From an uncultured Clostridia bacterium (lineage in GTDB: Bacteria; Bacillota; Clostridia; UBA1381), in assembly GCA_905235885.1 (NCBI GenBank), contig CAJONM010000177.1:1-9197 (forward strand): a stretch of 9,197 bases of DNA, read 5' to 3'. Positions 1-6,815 of this stretch are shown in pieces (position 1 is the stretch's first letter; every line of letters begins with the position of its first letter). The position numbers and the translations under genes are program-made. Under the pieces are notes generated by a model. That model ran no database searches, was not told where the DNA came from, and saw nothing but the letters and a program-made list of their open reading frames with translations.

Positions 1-150
1 CTTCCCCTCATATTCTGCCGCGATCTCCTCTATCACCGGTCCCACCATTCGGCACGGTCCGCACCATGGCGCCCAGAAATGAACAAGCACCGGAATATCC
101 GATCTCAATACCTCCTGCGCATATGTTTCGTTTGTAAGATTAATCTCCAT
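1..150 (-). CDS. trxA: Thioredoxin, N-terminal 50 residues (partial)
   Basis: Small cytoplasmic disulfide reductase. The first 50 codons are present and the gene continues past the left edge. The active site is clear: W29-C30-G31-P32-C33-R34 in the context FWAPWCGPCRMVGPV, followed by the start of the helix IEEIAAEYEGK. The ATG at 150-148 has a strong AAGGAGG site 8 bases upstream, which lies inside the 3' end of the preceding yigZ-family gene; the two genes overlap by 11 bp, so translation is probably coupled. One oddity is H24 in VLVHFWA, where most thioredoxins have VLVDFWA (the buried Asp26 of the E. coli protein). The family call is secure. Whether this is the main thioredoxin or a paralogue cannot be told from half the protein. 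Confidence 0.93.
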   Translation of the reverse strand, partial: MEINLTNETYAQEVLRSDIPVLVHFWAPWCGPCRMVGPVIEEIAAEYEGK

Positions 151-790
151 TACTGTTTTCCTCCTTGTCTTTATATCTGCGATCTACTTTTTTGGGCGTT
201 GATCTGCCGCCGGTTATGTCAACCAATACAGCCATGAGCCGATCGGTTTTCTCTTTAGGTGAACTTATATAGAATGTGACATCATCGGCATATACCGTAT
301 CCTCTATATCAAAGCCTTCTTTTGCAAGTGTATATTGGATCTTGCCGACCATGTCGTAGCCTACACCTACAGCTATAATATCGCACATCGTGCGAATAAT
401 TATTCCCGATTGACACAGTCCCTTCTGCGCCGATGCACTGTATGCGCGTACAAGTCCGCCCGTACCGAGCAGCGTGCCGCCGAAATACCTTGTTATGACA
501 ACAACGACATCGACGATGCCTCTTTTCCGTATCGAGTCGAGTACGGGCATTCCCGCCGTCCCCGACGGCTCGCCGTCATCGGAATAGCGGAATATATTGT
601 TTTCATCTATCACATACGCGTAAACATTATGTCTCGCGTCCGCATACCGCGATCTGATCGCGCTCAGATATTCCAGCGCGTCCGCCTCGTTATCTACAGG
701 CTTTACATGGGATATGAATTTCGATTTTTTCTCAACGATAAGCGTTTCCGACTCACGCGCTACGGTTTTGTATATATCTTTCTTTGACAA
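140..790 (-). CDS. yigZ: YigZ/IMPACT family protein (UPF0029)
   Basis: Member of the YigZ/YvyE family related to eukaryotic IMPACT; the cellular role in bacteria is poorly defined. From the chosen start it has 216 residues, close to the family's usual length. Visible signatures are KKSKFI near residue 22, ARHNVYAYV near 52, the conserved DDGEPSGTAG block near 71-80 and RYFGGTLLGTGGLVRAY near 101-117. The C-terminal part (from about residue 140) fits the small alpha/beta domain (DUF1949) that follows in this family. The open frame can extend to a TTG at 817 that overlaps the hflX stop, but that start has no ribosome binding site. The TTG at 790-788 is preceded by AGGA with 9-base spacing and gives MSKKDIYKTVARESE, which fits the family N-terminus better. 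It lies 23 bp after hflX and overlaps the thioredoxin gene by 11 bp, so it is the middle gene of a three-gene operon. Confidence 0.92.
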   Translation of the reverse strand: MSKKDIYKTVARESETLIVEKKSKFISHVKPVDNEADALEYLSAIRSRYADARHNVYAYVIDENNIFRYSDDGEPSGTAGMPVLDSIRKRGIVDVVVVITRYFGGTLLGTGGLVRAYSASAQKGLCQSGIIIRTMCDIIAVGVGYDMVGKIQYTLAKEGFDIEDTVYADDVTFYISSPKEKTDRLMAVLVDITGGRSTPKKVDRRYKDKEENSNGD

Positions 791-813
791 TATATCACAT
801 CCTGCAAGAAATA

Positions 814-1977
814 TCAATCGTTTATTTCAAACTCTTTATAACGGCTGTGGGACACATCGTCAAGAAGCACCGCAACGAGCGTGCCGCCCTCTGTATATTC
901 CTCCGACAGCACCTTTTCGCGGCTGTGAAGAATGCTTAGGATATTCCCCTCCGAATACGGTATCATCAGCCTGTATTCGCGCTTGCCGCCGGGCGCAGTA
1001 TCATATATCGCCGCCATGAGCTTATCCAGCCCCATGCCCGTCCGCGCACTTATATATACATGGCGTTTGGCATCGTTTTGCCTCGGTATATAATCGGCTT
1101 TTACATCGCATTTGTTATATACATTTATGACAGGCTTTCCGCCTGCGCCTATTTCCGAAAGAACATCCGATACGACCTGCATCTGATTATCCGCCTCAGG
1201 TGATGATACATCTATCACATGGATCAGGAAATCCGCCGCCACTGCCTCCTCAAGCGTTGATTTGAACGCTTCTATAAGATAATGCGGCAGCTTTCTGATA
1301 AATCCGACCGTATCGGTCAATATGATCCTGCGGTTATCATCGAGAACTATCCTCCGCGATGTGGTGTCAAGTGTTGCAAACAGCTTATCCTCTGCGAATA
1401 CTCCGGCATCGGTAAGGCGGTTTAAAAGCGTGGACTTGCCTGCGTTGGTATATCCGACAAGCGCGGCGGTTATGACTCCGTCCTTCTGCCGCCGTCCGCG
1501 GATGAGTCCGCGTCGTTTTTTTATCTCTTTAAGCTCTTGCTCAAGATAATTAATGCGCGTCCTGATATGACGCCTGTCGATTTCAAGCTGCGTTTCGCCC
1601 GGTCCGCGCGTGCCTATGCCGGCGCCGAGACGATGCATCTCAAGTCCCCAGCCGTGCAGACGCGGAAGCTGATATTTCAGCTGTGCAAGCTCCACCTGAA
1701 GCTTTCCCTCATGCGAATGCGCGCGTATGGCGAATATGTCAAGGATGAGCATGGATCTGTCAAGAACGCGAACGCCCAGCGCGTCGCTTATGTTCCTTAG
1801 CTGTCCGGGCGTTAGCTCGTCGTCGAACACCACGATCTGCGCGTCAAGCGATTTGACCGCATTTTTCAGCTCCTCAAGCTCGCGCATCGACTCCTCTGTC
1901 GTGTCGTTTATATGATCGCGCCTGCCCGTATGCAGACCGGCTGTTATCACTCGTTCTTTTTCCTCTTTAATATCCAT
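814..1977 (-). CDS. hflX: GTPase HflX with shortened N-terminal domain
   Basis: Ribosome-associated GTPase of the Obg-HflX group, known in other bacteria to split stalled or stressed 70S ribosomes. From the chosen start it has 387 residues. Seen in order: HflX N-domain with VVFDDELTPGQLRN and LDIFAIRAHSHEGKLQVELAQL, the glycine-rich GIGTRGPGETQLEIDRR linker, a helical stretch, then the G domain with G1 GYTNAGKST (about 175-183), G3 DTVGFI (about 222), G4 NKCD (about 288) and G5 SAR (about 310). The frame can extend to an ATG at 2004, but that ATG overlaps a TATAAT -10 box and has no ribosome binding site. The ATG at 1977 has AGGAGAG upstream, and its product begins MDIKEEKERVI as family members do. 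Oddity: the usual segment of about 35 residues carrying the YIGxGK-type motif, expected between EESMRELEEL and KNAVKSLDA, is missing. The GTPase motifs are intact. Confidence 0.95.
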   Translation of the reverse strand: MDIKEEKERVITAGLHTGRRDHINDTTEESMRELEELKNAVKSLDAQIVVFDDELTPGQLRNISDALGVRVLDRSMLILDIFAIRAHSHEGKLQVELAQLKYQLPRLHGWGLEMHRLGAGIGTRGPGETQLEIDRRHIRTRINYLEQELKEIKKRRGLIRGRRQKDGVITAALVGYTNAGKSTLLNRLTDAGVFAEDKLFATLDTTSRRIVLDDNRRIILTDTVGFIRKLPHYLIEAFKSTLEEAVAADFLIHVIDVSSPEADNQMQVVSDVLSEIGAGGKPVINVYNKCDVKADYIPRQNDAKRHVYISARTGMGLDKLMAAIYDTAPGGKREYRLMIPYSEGNILSILHSREKVLSEEYTEGGTLVAVLLDDVSHSRYKEFEIND

Positions 1978-2002
1978 ATCGGCTCTCCTGTCAATATCCG
2001 TC

Positions 2003-2031
2003 ATTATATCAAATTTTTATTGGTTTGTACA
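2003..2031 (-). promoter_or_regulatory. Predicted sigma-A promoter for hflX operon
   Basis: Read on the minus strand: -35 TGTACA (2031-2026, 4 of 6 to consensus), a 17-base spacer, and a perfect -10 TATAAT (2008-2003). Transcription would start near 1996, leaving a leader of about 20 bases with AGGAGAG before the ATG at 1977. The -10 box overlaps the longer possible ATG at 2004, which argues against that start. Confidence 0.65.
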
Positions 2032-2071
2032 GCTTTTTTTTCAAATTTCTGAAAAAACTTATAAAAAAGTA

Positions 2072-2099
2072 TTGCAAATTGAAAATATTATGGTATAAT
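2072..2099 (+). promoter_or_regulatory. Predicted sigma-A promoter for secG-araD
   Basis: The -35 TTGCAA (2072-2077) is separated by 16 bases from a perfect -10 TATAAT (2094-2099), with TGG just before the -10 giving an extended -10 element. A run of A/T-rich sequence lies upstream. Expected start of transcription is near 2106, leaving about 38 bases to the secG GTG. It is divergent from the hflX promoter; the -35 boxes of the two are about 40 bp apart. Confidence 0.75.
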
Positions 2100-2143
2100 A
2101 TTTGGGTATACTTATTTTGTTAGGTTGAAAAGGAGGTTTTACA

Positions 2144-2389
2144 GTGAATACGCTATTTATTGTACTGCACCTTATCGTTACTGTTCTTCTTATAACGGTA
2201 GTTCTCGTACAGGAGGGCAAGGATCCCGGTATGAGAGGTATTCAGGGTGCGTCATCTGATATGGGAGATTCGTTCTTTAAAAGAGCCGGCGGCACAACAA
2301 AGGAGAAAATGCAGGTTCGTCTTACGACTACACTTGCTATATTGTTCCTTATAACGACCGTTGTTCTCGTTGTAATCACATCCAACTGA
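2144..2389 (+). CDS. secG: Protein-export membrane protein SecG
   Basis: Small non-essential subunit of the SecYEG translocon, a membrane protein that assists preprotein export. It has 81 residues, the usual size. Two hydrophobic segments are visible, about residues 3-22 and 60-79, flanking a cytoplasmic loop with the family signature LVQEGKDPG and a Gly/Ser-rich stretch (GIQGASSDMGDSFFKRAGG). Start is GTG at 2144, with AAAAGGAGG ending 7 bases upstream. It is the first gene of a rightward pair; the stop (TGA 2387-2389) is separated by one base from the araD ATG. In many Firmicutes secG is followed by the RNase R gene (rnr); here araD takes that place. Confidence 0.95.
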   Translation: MNTLFIVLHLIVTVLLITVVLVQEGKDPGMRGIQGASSDMGDSFFKRAGGTTKEKMQVRLTTTLAILFLITTVVLVVITSN

Positions 2390-2390
2390 T

Positions 2391-3083
2391 ATGCTCAAGG
2401 AGTTAAAGGAGCAAGTATATCTTGCAAATATGGATCTGCCGCGCTATGGCTTGGTAACATTTACATGGGGCAATGTTTCGGGAATAGACAGGGAACGCGG
2501 TTTGTTTGTCATAAAGCCGTCCGGCGTTGAATATGACGCTCTCACTCCCGATGATATGGTCGTTGTAGATCTCAACGGCAACAAGGTCGAGGGACGCTAC
2601 AATCCGTCGTCGGATACGCCCACGCATCTTGAGCTTTACAAGGCATTTGGCGAATGCGGAGGTATAGTGCATACGCACTCGTCATGGGCTACATCGTTTG
2701 CTCAGGCGTGCAAGGGTATTCCGCCTTACGGCACGACTCACGCCGATTATTTCTACGGTGAGATACCGGCAACACGCGTTCTGACCGATGATGAGATCAA
2801 AAACGATTATGAGAAAAACACCGGACTTGTCATCATAGATACATTTGCCGATAAGGATCCGGCGGCGATACCGGGCGTTCTCGTTTCCAATCACGGGCCG
2901 TTTGCATGGGGTACGGACGCGCACAACGCCGTACATAATGCAGTCGTGATGGAGGAATGCGCCAAAATGGCGCTGCGCTGCACGCAGCTAAATCCCAACC
3001 TGCCGCCTATTTCTCAGGCGATCCTTGACAAGCATTATCTCCGTAAGCATGGCGCGAATGCATACTATGGACAAGGGAAATAA
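2391..3083 (+). CDS. araD: L-ribulose-5-phosphate 4-epimerase
   Basis: Converts L-ribulose 5-phosphate to D-xylulose 5-phosphate by retro-aldol chemistry, linking L-arabinose (or related pentose/ascorbate) breakdown to the pentose phosphate pathway. At 230 residues it aligns along its length with E. coli AraD (231). Zinc ligands are visible as H94 and H96 (GGIVHTHS) and H168 (VSNHGPFAWG). Catalytic candidates are D75, D119 (TTHADYFYG) and Y226 near the C-terminus (KHGANAYYGQ). The block TWGNVSGIDRERGLFVIKPSGV is nearly that of E. coli. The start follows secG by one base (TGATATG) and has no Shine-Dalgarno sequence in the upstream secG end, so translation is probably coupled. The paralogues UlaF and SgbE share the same reaction and fold, so the source of the substrate is uncertain; no araA or araB is in view. 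Confidence 0.95.
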   Translation: MLKELKEQVYLANMDLPRYGLVTFTWGNVSGIDRERGLFVIKPSGVEYDALTPDDMVVVDLNGNKVEGRYNPSSDTPTHLELYKAFGECGGIVHTHSSWATSFAQACKGIPPYGTTHADYFYGEIPATRVLTDDEIKNDYEKNTGLVIIDTFADKDPAAIPGVLVSNHGPFAWGTDAHNAVHNAVVMEECAKMALRCTQLNPNLPPISQAILDKHYLRKHGANAYYGQGK

Positions 3084-3089
3084 ATCACA

Positions 3090-3123
3090 AAAGGGACTGT
3101 CGCTTTATTCCGACAGCCCCTTT
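3090..3123. terminator. Hairpin terminator between convergent genes
   Basis: Inverted repeat with 13-bp arms (3090-3102 and 3111-3123) around an 8-base loop. In the rightward (araD) transcript the stem has one A.C mismatch and is followed only by the UUU of the stem. In the leftward (SASP) transcript the same pair becomes G.U, the stem is continuous, and it ends in UUUUGUGAUUUAUUU. It probably serves both genes, but better the leftward one. Confidence 0.8.
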
Positions 3124-3134
3124 GCCGATGAAAC

Positions 3135-3311
3135 TTATTTCATCTTGCTTTCATACTCTTCAACCATCTTCTTAACCATCTGACCGCCTATCGAGCCTGC
3201 CTGCTTTGAGGTAAGGTCGCCGTTGTAGTTCTGGTTAAGGTTTACACCCATATCACGAGCTGCTTCCATCTTGAACTGCTCAAGTGCCTGCTTGTTTGTC
3301 TTCTTTGACAT
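3135..3311 (-). CDS. Alpha/beta-type small acid-soluble spore protein
   Basis: DNA-binding protein made in the forespore; the family coats and protects spore DNA and is degraded by the Gpr protease at germination. It has 58 residues from the ATG at 3311, which sits 7-8 bases after AAGGAGGAG. The frame extends 12 codons further upstream, but the ribosome binding site fixes the start at MSKKTNKQALEQF. Family blocks seen are ALEQFKMEAARDMGVNL (with KME-AA at the likely Gpr site) and LTSKQAGSIGGQMVKKMVEE; the NYNGDLTS insertion is typical of clostridial members. It lies 83 bp downstream of recG on the same strand and ends just before the hairpin at 3090-3123. A forespore sigma-G promoter would be expected in the gap, but I could not find a convincing one. 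Presence of this gene implies a spore former. Confidence 0.94.
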   Translation of the reverse strand: MSKKTNKQALEQFKMEAARDMGVNLNQNYNGDLTSKQAGSIGGQMVKKMVEEYESKMK

Positions 3312-3394
3312 TTTGATCTCCTCCTTACATGAAATTAGGAAATTCACTTTCCGATAATATATTGCACAGTAAAGAGAAAATATATAACAGGAAA

Positions 3395-5425
3395 TTAATT
3401 CATTATAACTTCACTTGACAGCAGCCGTTTTGAACGCTCCATTAATTGGGGATATTTGTCCGTTCCCTCCTCTATGAGCTGCTTCGCCGCTCTTTGCGAC
3501 AGACGCAGAATGTCCTTATCCTCGAACAGATTTGCAATACGCATCTCAGGCAGTCCGTGCTGACGGGTGCCGAAAAAATCGCCCGGTCCGCGCAGCTTCA
3601 GATCCTGCTCGCTTATATAAAAACCGTCGTTTGACGCGCACATCGTTTCCATTCGTTTTTTTGTTATGTCGGTGTCGGCATCCGTTATCAGGACGCAATG
3701 CGCCTGATCCTTGCCTCTGCCTATCCTGCCTCGAAGCTGATGCAGCTGGGATAGTCCGAACCGCTCGGCATTTTCTATGACCATAACATTCGCGTTCGGG
3801 ACATTTACGCCGACTTCTATAACGGTCGTTGCGACCAAAAGATCGGTCGTGCCGTTTTCAAAACTCTGCATTACCTGATCCTTGTCCTTTGCCTTCATTC
3901 TGCCGTGCATAAGTCCCACATTTATATCGGGATATGCGGCGCGTAGCTTATCGGCAAGCTCCTGCGCGTTTTCAAGGTCGCTTTTTTCCGTTTCCTCCAC
4001 AAGCGGACATATTACATATGCCTGCATTCCGTTTTTGATGTTTTTATATATAAAATCATACACACGCTTTCGCAGCTCGCCCTTTACGGCGTATGTTTTG
4101 ACCGGCTTTCTGCCCGGCGGAAGCTCGTCGATTATCGAAATATCAAGATCGCCGTACAAAATCAGAGCAAGCGTTCTGGGTATGGGAGTTGCCGACATGA
4201 TAAGCATATGCGGATCGCTGCCCTTTGCCATAAGCTTGGCTCTCTGCCCCACTCCGAAACGATGCTGCTCATCCGCCACGACAAGCCCTAAGTTTCCGAA
4301 CTCCACCGTTTTTTGTATTATGGCATGCGTCCCGACAACGACCTGAGCCTCACCCGATGCGATCTTTTCCAAAACTCCGCGTTTGTCTTTTGCGCCCATG
4401 CTGCCCGTCAGAAGCACGACGCTTACCCCGTGCGGCTCAAACATTTCCGTAAGCGATTGCATATGCTGATTTGCAAGCACCTCCGTAGGCGCCATCATCG
4501 CCGCCTGGTACCCGTTTCTTACAGCGGCGAATATGACCGCCGCCGCAACAGCCGTTTTGCCCGATCCGACATCACCCTGAACGAGCCTGTTCATTTGCCT
4601 GCCGGATATTATGTCCTTGCATATCTCGTTTACAGTGCGTTTTTGCGCGCCGGTCAGATCAAACGGCAGACTGTCGGTAAATTCGCGTATACATTTGACA
4701 TCTCCGAACCTGTAGCCGTCCGCGGCGGTGTTTTTGTCCTTGCGCTCATTAAGAGCAAGCTGCAAAACGAGCAGCTCCTCAAACACAAACCTCTCGCGCG
4801 CGATATTGTAGCTTTCAAAATCCTTTGGGAAATGCACATTGCGCATCGCAAAATTTATTTCCGCTATCTTATATTCGGCTCGTATATGCTTCGGTATATA
4901 CTCCTCAAGCGTGCCTGCCTCTTCGAGCGCGTTTTCCATCGCGGTCTGTATGATCTTCTGTGACAGCTGCGCCGATTGCGGATACAGCGGCACTATCTTG
5001 CCCGTATACCGCTCGTTGCCGTACTTCTCAAACACAGGCGCGACCATCTGCCTGCGTCCGAGCTTGTCGCACGATATTTTTCCGAAAAAAACATATCTGC
5101 CGTTGGCTGTGAAATTATTTTTTACATATTTATTGTTATACCATACTATATTTATTATTCCCGACTCATCTATCGCGGTCATATATGTTATCATCATATT
5201 CCGACGGATGTATCTGTCCTGCGGAAGCTGATATACATTTGCGGCGATGCAGACGGTCTCGCCCTCATCGCATTCGTCGATAAGCTTTATTTTAGATCTG
5301 TCCTCATGCGAGCGCGGAAAAAAATACAGCAGATCCTCAACCGTTCTGATGCCCTTTTTTTCAAAAAGAGCGGCACGCTTCTGTCCCACTCCTTTAAGAT
5401 ACATTATCGGCTTTTCCGCTCCCAT
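3395..5425 (-). CDS. recG: ATP-dependent DNA helicase RecG
   Basis: Superfamily 2 helicase that remodels stalled replication forks and branch-migrates Holliday junctions. It has 676 residues, full length for the family. Residues about 5-45 include the helix-hairpin-helix-like GVGQKRAALFEKKGI, and about 60-150 form the OB-fold wedge domain. The helicase motifs follow: Walker A GDVGSGKT (284-291), APTEVLANQ (312-320), DEQH (385-388) with FGVGQR, SATPIPRT (411-418), MHGRM (506), TTVIEVGVNVPNA (533-545) and the QLRGRIGRG block (563-571). The C-terminal GPGDFFGTRQHGLP is the RecG TRG-type signature. The ATG at 5425 follows the Asp23-family stop by one base (TGATATG), with a weak GGAG about 12 bases upstream, suggesting coupled translation. 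No damage or frameshift is seen. Confidence 0.97.
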   Translation of the reverse strand: MGAEKPIMYLKGVGQKRAALFEKKGIRTVEDLLYFFPRSHEDRSKIKLIDECDEGETVCIAANVYQLPQDRYIRRNMMITYMTAIDESGIINIVWYNNKYVKNNFTANGRYVFFGKISCDKLGRRQMVAPVFEKYGNERYTGKIVPLYPQSAQLSQKIIQTAMENALEEAGTLEEYIPKHIRAEYKIAEINFAMRNVHFPKDFESYNIARERFVFEELLVLQLALNERKDKNTAADGYRFGDVKCIREFTDSLPFDLTGAQKRTVNEICKDIISGRQMNRLVQGDVGSGKTAVAAAVIFAAVRNGYQAAMMAPTEVLANQHMQSLTEMFEPHGVSVVLLTGSMGAKDKRGVLEKIASGEAQVVVGTHAIIQKTVEFGNLGLVVADEQHRFGVGQRAKLMAKGSDPHMLIMSATPIPRTLALILYGDLDISIIDELPPGRKPVKTYAVKGELRKRVYDFIYKNIKNGMQAYVICPLVEETEKSDLENAQELADKLRAAYPDINVGLMHGRMKAKDKDQVMQSFENGTTDLLVATTVIEVGVNVPNANVMVIENAERFGLSQLHQLRGRIGRGKDQAHCVLITDADTDITKKRMETMCASNDGFYISEQDLKLRGPGDFFGTRQHGLPEMRIANLFEDKDILRLSQRAAKQLIEEGTDKYPQLMERSKRLLSSEVIMN

Positions 5426-5426
5426 A

Positions 5427-5738
5427 TCAATTTTGCACTCCGACTACTCTTACATTGACCCTGTTTACCTTGCAAAGCTCGCCTATTTCGGTTTTTATCC
5501 CATTCGTAACGGCATTGCATATTTTTATCGTATTTGCGCCGTACGCGCATACTATACATATCTCTATCTCCAAGCCCTGTTTCGTTCTTGAAAGATACAC
5601 ACCCGTATCGTATCTGTACCTGCGCGGCACGCGCCCCGAACGATCGGCAAGCGCCCGTACTCCGTCCGTTTTCTTAACTGCGATATGCGCCGCTAATTGT
5701 ATGATCGCCTTATCCGATATTGTAATTATCCCATTCAT
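5427..5738 (-). CDS. Asp23/Gls24 family envelope stress protein
   Basis: Protein of the Asp23/Gls24 (DUF322, YloU-like) family with 103 residues. Members are small alpha/beta proteins tied to envelope or alkaline stress; the molecular role is unclear. Evidence is the N-terminal GIITISDKAIIQLAAHIAVKKTDGVRAL, the central GLEIEICIVCAYGANTIKICNAVTNGIKTEI and the VNRVNVRVVGV ending, which is the usual family plan. There is no signal peptide or membrane segment. The ATG at 5738 follows AAAGGA by about 10 bases. In many Firmicutes this gene is followed by the DAK/fatty-acid-kinase gene fakA (yloV) and then recG; here recG follows after one base and fakA is absent from the window. It lies 27 bp after the recombinase stop. 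Confidence 0.88.
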   Translation of the reverse strand: MNGIITISDKAIIQLAAHIAVKKTDGVRALADRSGRVPRRYRYDTGVYLSRTKQGLEIEICIVCAYGANTIKICNAVTNGIKTEIGELCKVNRVNVRVVGVQN

Positions 5739-5765
5739 AAATATCGCGTCCTTTCCGTTTTACCC

Positions 5766-6815
5766 TCAGTTTCCGCCCTTTATGTCGAAACCGCGCATAA
5801 CTTCCTTTCGTTTTTCCGTTGCGTACTGCGTGTAATATCTGTGCGTTACCTCAATGTTCTTATGCCCCATCAGCTCAGCGACCATTTTTATATCCACGCC
5901 GTCGGCTATCATATTGCAAGCAAATGTACGCCGCAGTGCGTGCGGATGCATTTTGTCGGGGTCGGTTATCCCTGCCGCCATGCAGTAGCCGCGCAGATTT
6001 TTCTCGACTGTCTGAGGCAGGATGCGTTTGCCGTTTCGGCTTATAAACAGCGGATCGGTCTCCTTCGTATCCTCATCGGCAAGCCGCTCCTGGACATACT
6101 TGATCATCTCGTTTTCGACCTGTATCGGCATAAATATCTCCTGCTGATCGCCGCCCTTGCGCGTTACGATAAAGGACGAGGACTCAAAGTCGACATCGCA
6201 TATATTCAGGTTTACAAGCTCGCTGACACGGCAGCCCGTACCGAGATACGCGGTAAACAGAGCAATGTCGCGCTGCTTTCGGTTAAGATATGACGCCTTA
6301 AACCGTCCCTCGAAAAAATTTTCACCGTCATAGAGTACCTCTATGAGCCGCAACACATCCTGCGTCGTAAGCGGACGCTTCATTTTTTGATGCAGCTTTT
6401 TGAAATCGAGCTTGTCTGTGACATTGTGATCTATATAATCGTTTTTATAAAGATACAAAAACAATCCGCGTATGCCCGACAGCTTCCTGTTTATGCCGTA
6501 TTCATTGTTGCGGCGTATGCGTTTTACGACCTTGCCGGTAGCCGTTACATATTCGCTCTCATACTCCTGCAAATATGCCTTGAAGGTGTTCAGATCCCGC
6601 AGTGTCACTTTACCGAGCATTGCAGCCGTTATGTCCTCCGCCTTTGACATCGACCTGAACTTATATTTTATCAGAAATTCCAAAAATATTTTAATATCTA
6701 TGCTGTATCCGATCTGTGTGTTTATGCTCTCTCCGTCATACGCTACCTGAATATAATCGAACACGAAATCGGGCAAATTCATCAATATTTTTGTCAAATC
6801 GGTATATTTGCTCAT
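5766..6815 (-). CDS. Tyrosine recombinase (XerC/D-like integrase family)
   Basis: Site-specific recombinase that cuts and rejoins DNA through a phosphotyrosine. It has 349 residues. About 15-135 is a SAM-like core-binding domain, longer than in XerC/XerD because of an insert around residues 50-105 (KFRSMSKAEDITAAMLGKV and a basic stretch KVVKRIRRNN). About 150-340 is the catalytic domain with R196 (GTGCRVSEL), K220 (TRKGGDQQ), H292 and R295 (HPHALRRTFA), H318 (LMGHKNIEVTHRYY) and nucleophile Y327 by alignment to XerD (GH plus nine residues). All catalytic residues are present. The ATG at 6815 follows AAGGAGAG and overlaps the cca stop (ATGA). There are no phage, transposon or att-like sequences around it, so a chromosomal role is more likely than a mobile integrase. 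I cannot say from sequence whether it is the resident XerC/D or an additional recombinase. Confidence 0.9.
   Translation of the reverse strand: MSKYTDLTKILMNLPDFVFDYIQVAYDGESINTQIGYSIDIKIFLEFLIKYKFRSMSKAEDITAAMLGKVTLRDLNTFKAYLQEYESEYVTATGKVVKRIRRNNEYGINRKLSGIRGLFLYLYKNDYIDHNVTDKLDFKKLHQKMKRPLTTQDVLRLIEVLYDGENFFEGRFKASYLNRKQRDIALFTAYLGTGCRVSELVNLNICDVDFESSSFIVTRKGGDQQEIFMPIQVENEMIKYVQERLADEDTKETDPLFISRNGKRILPQTVEKNLRGYCMAAGITDPDKMHPHALRRTFACNMIADGVDIKMVAELMGHKNIEVTHRYYTQYATEKRKEVMRGFDIKGGN

Noticed and set aside
3338..3352. Perfect 5-bp inverted repeat (GGAAA/TTTCC) between recG and the SASP gene.
   Set aside because: Short, weak stem with no following T run; not enough for a terminator or operator call.
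3312..3394. Possible sigma-G promoter for the spore protein gene (TGCAATA and TGAATT-like hexamers).
   Set aside because: No pair of boxes had both acceptable matches and 17-18 base spacing.
3368..3395. Resemblance to the B. subtilis dif site on the minus strand (ATTTCCTG...TTTACT, 19 of 28 matches by my count against the remembered consensus).
   Set aside because: The region is very A/T-rich, so such a score can arise by chance. Both arms match only 7 of 11 positions, including the normally well-conserved XerD half, and I went looking for it because a recombinase is nearby.
3882..4963. Long plus-strand open frames opposite recG.
   Set aside because: They have no ribosome binding sites or recognisable domains and mirror a fully conserved recG coding strand.
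5766..6815. Reading the tyrosine recombinase as evidence of an integrated element.
   Set aside because: Flanking genes are core functions in tight operon spacing; no excisionase, cargo, direct repeats or tRNA target were seen.
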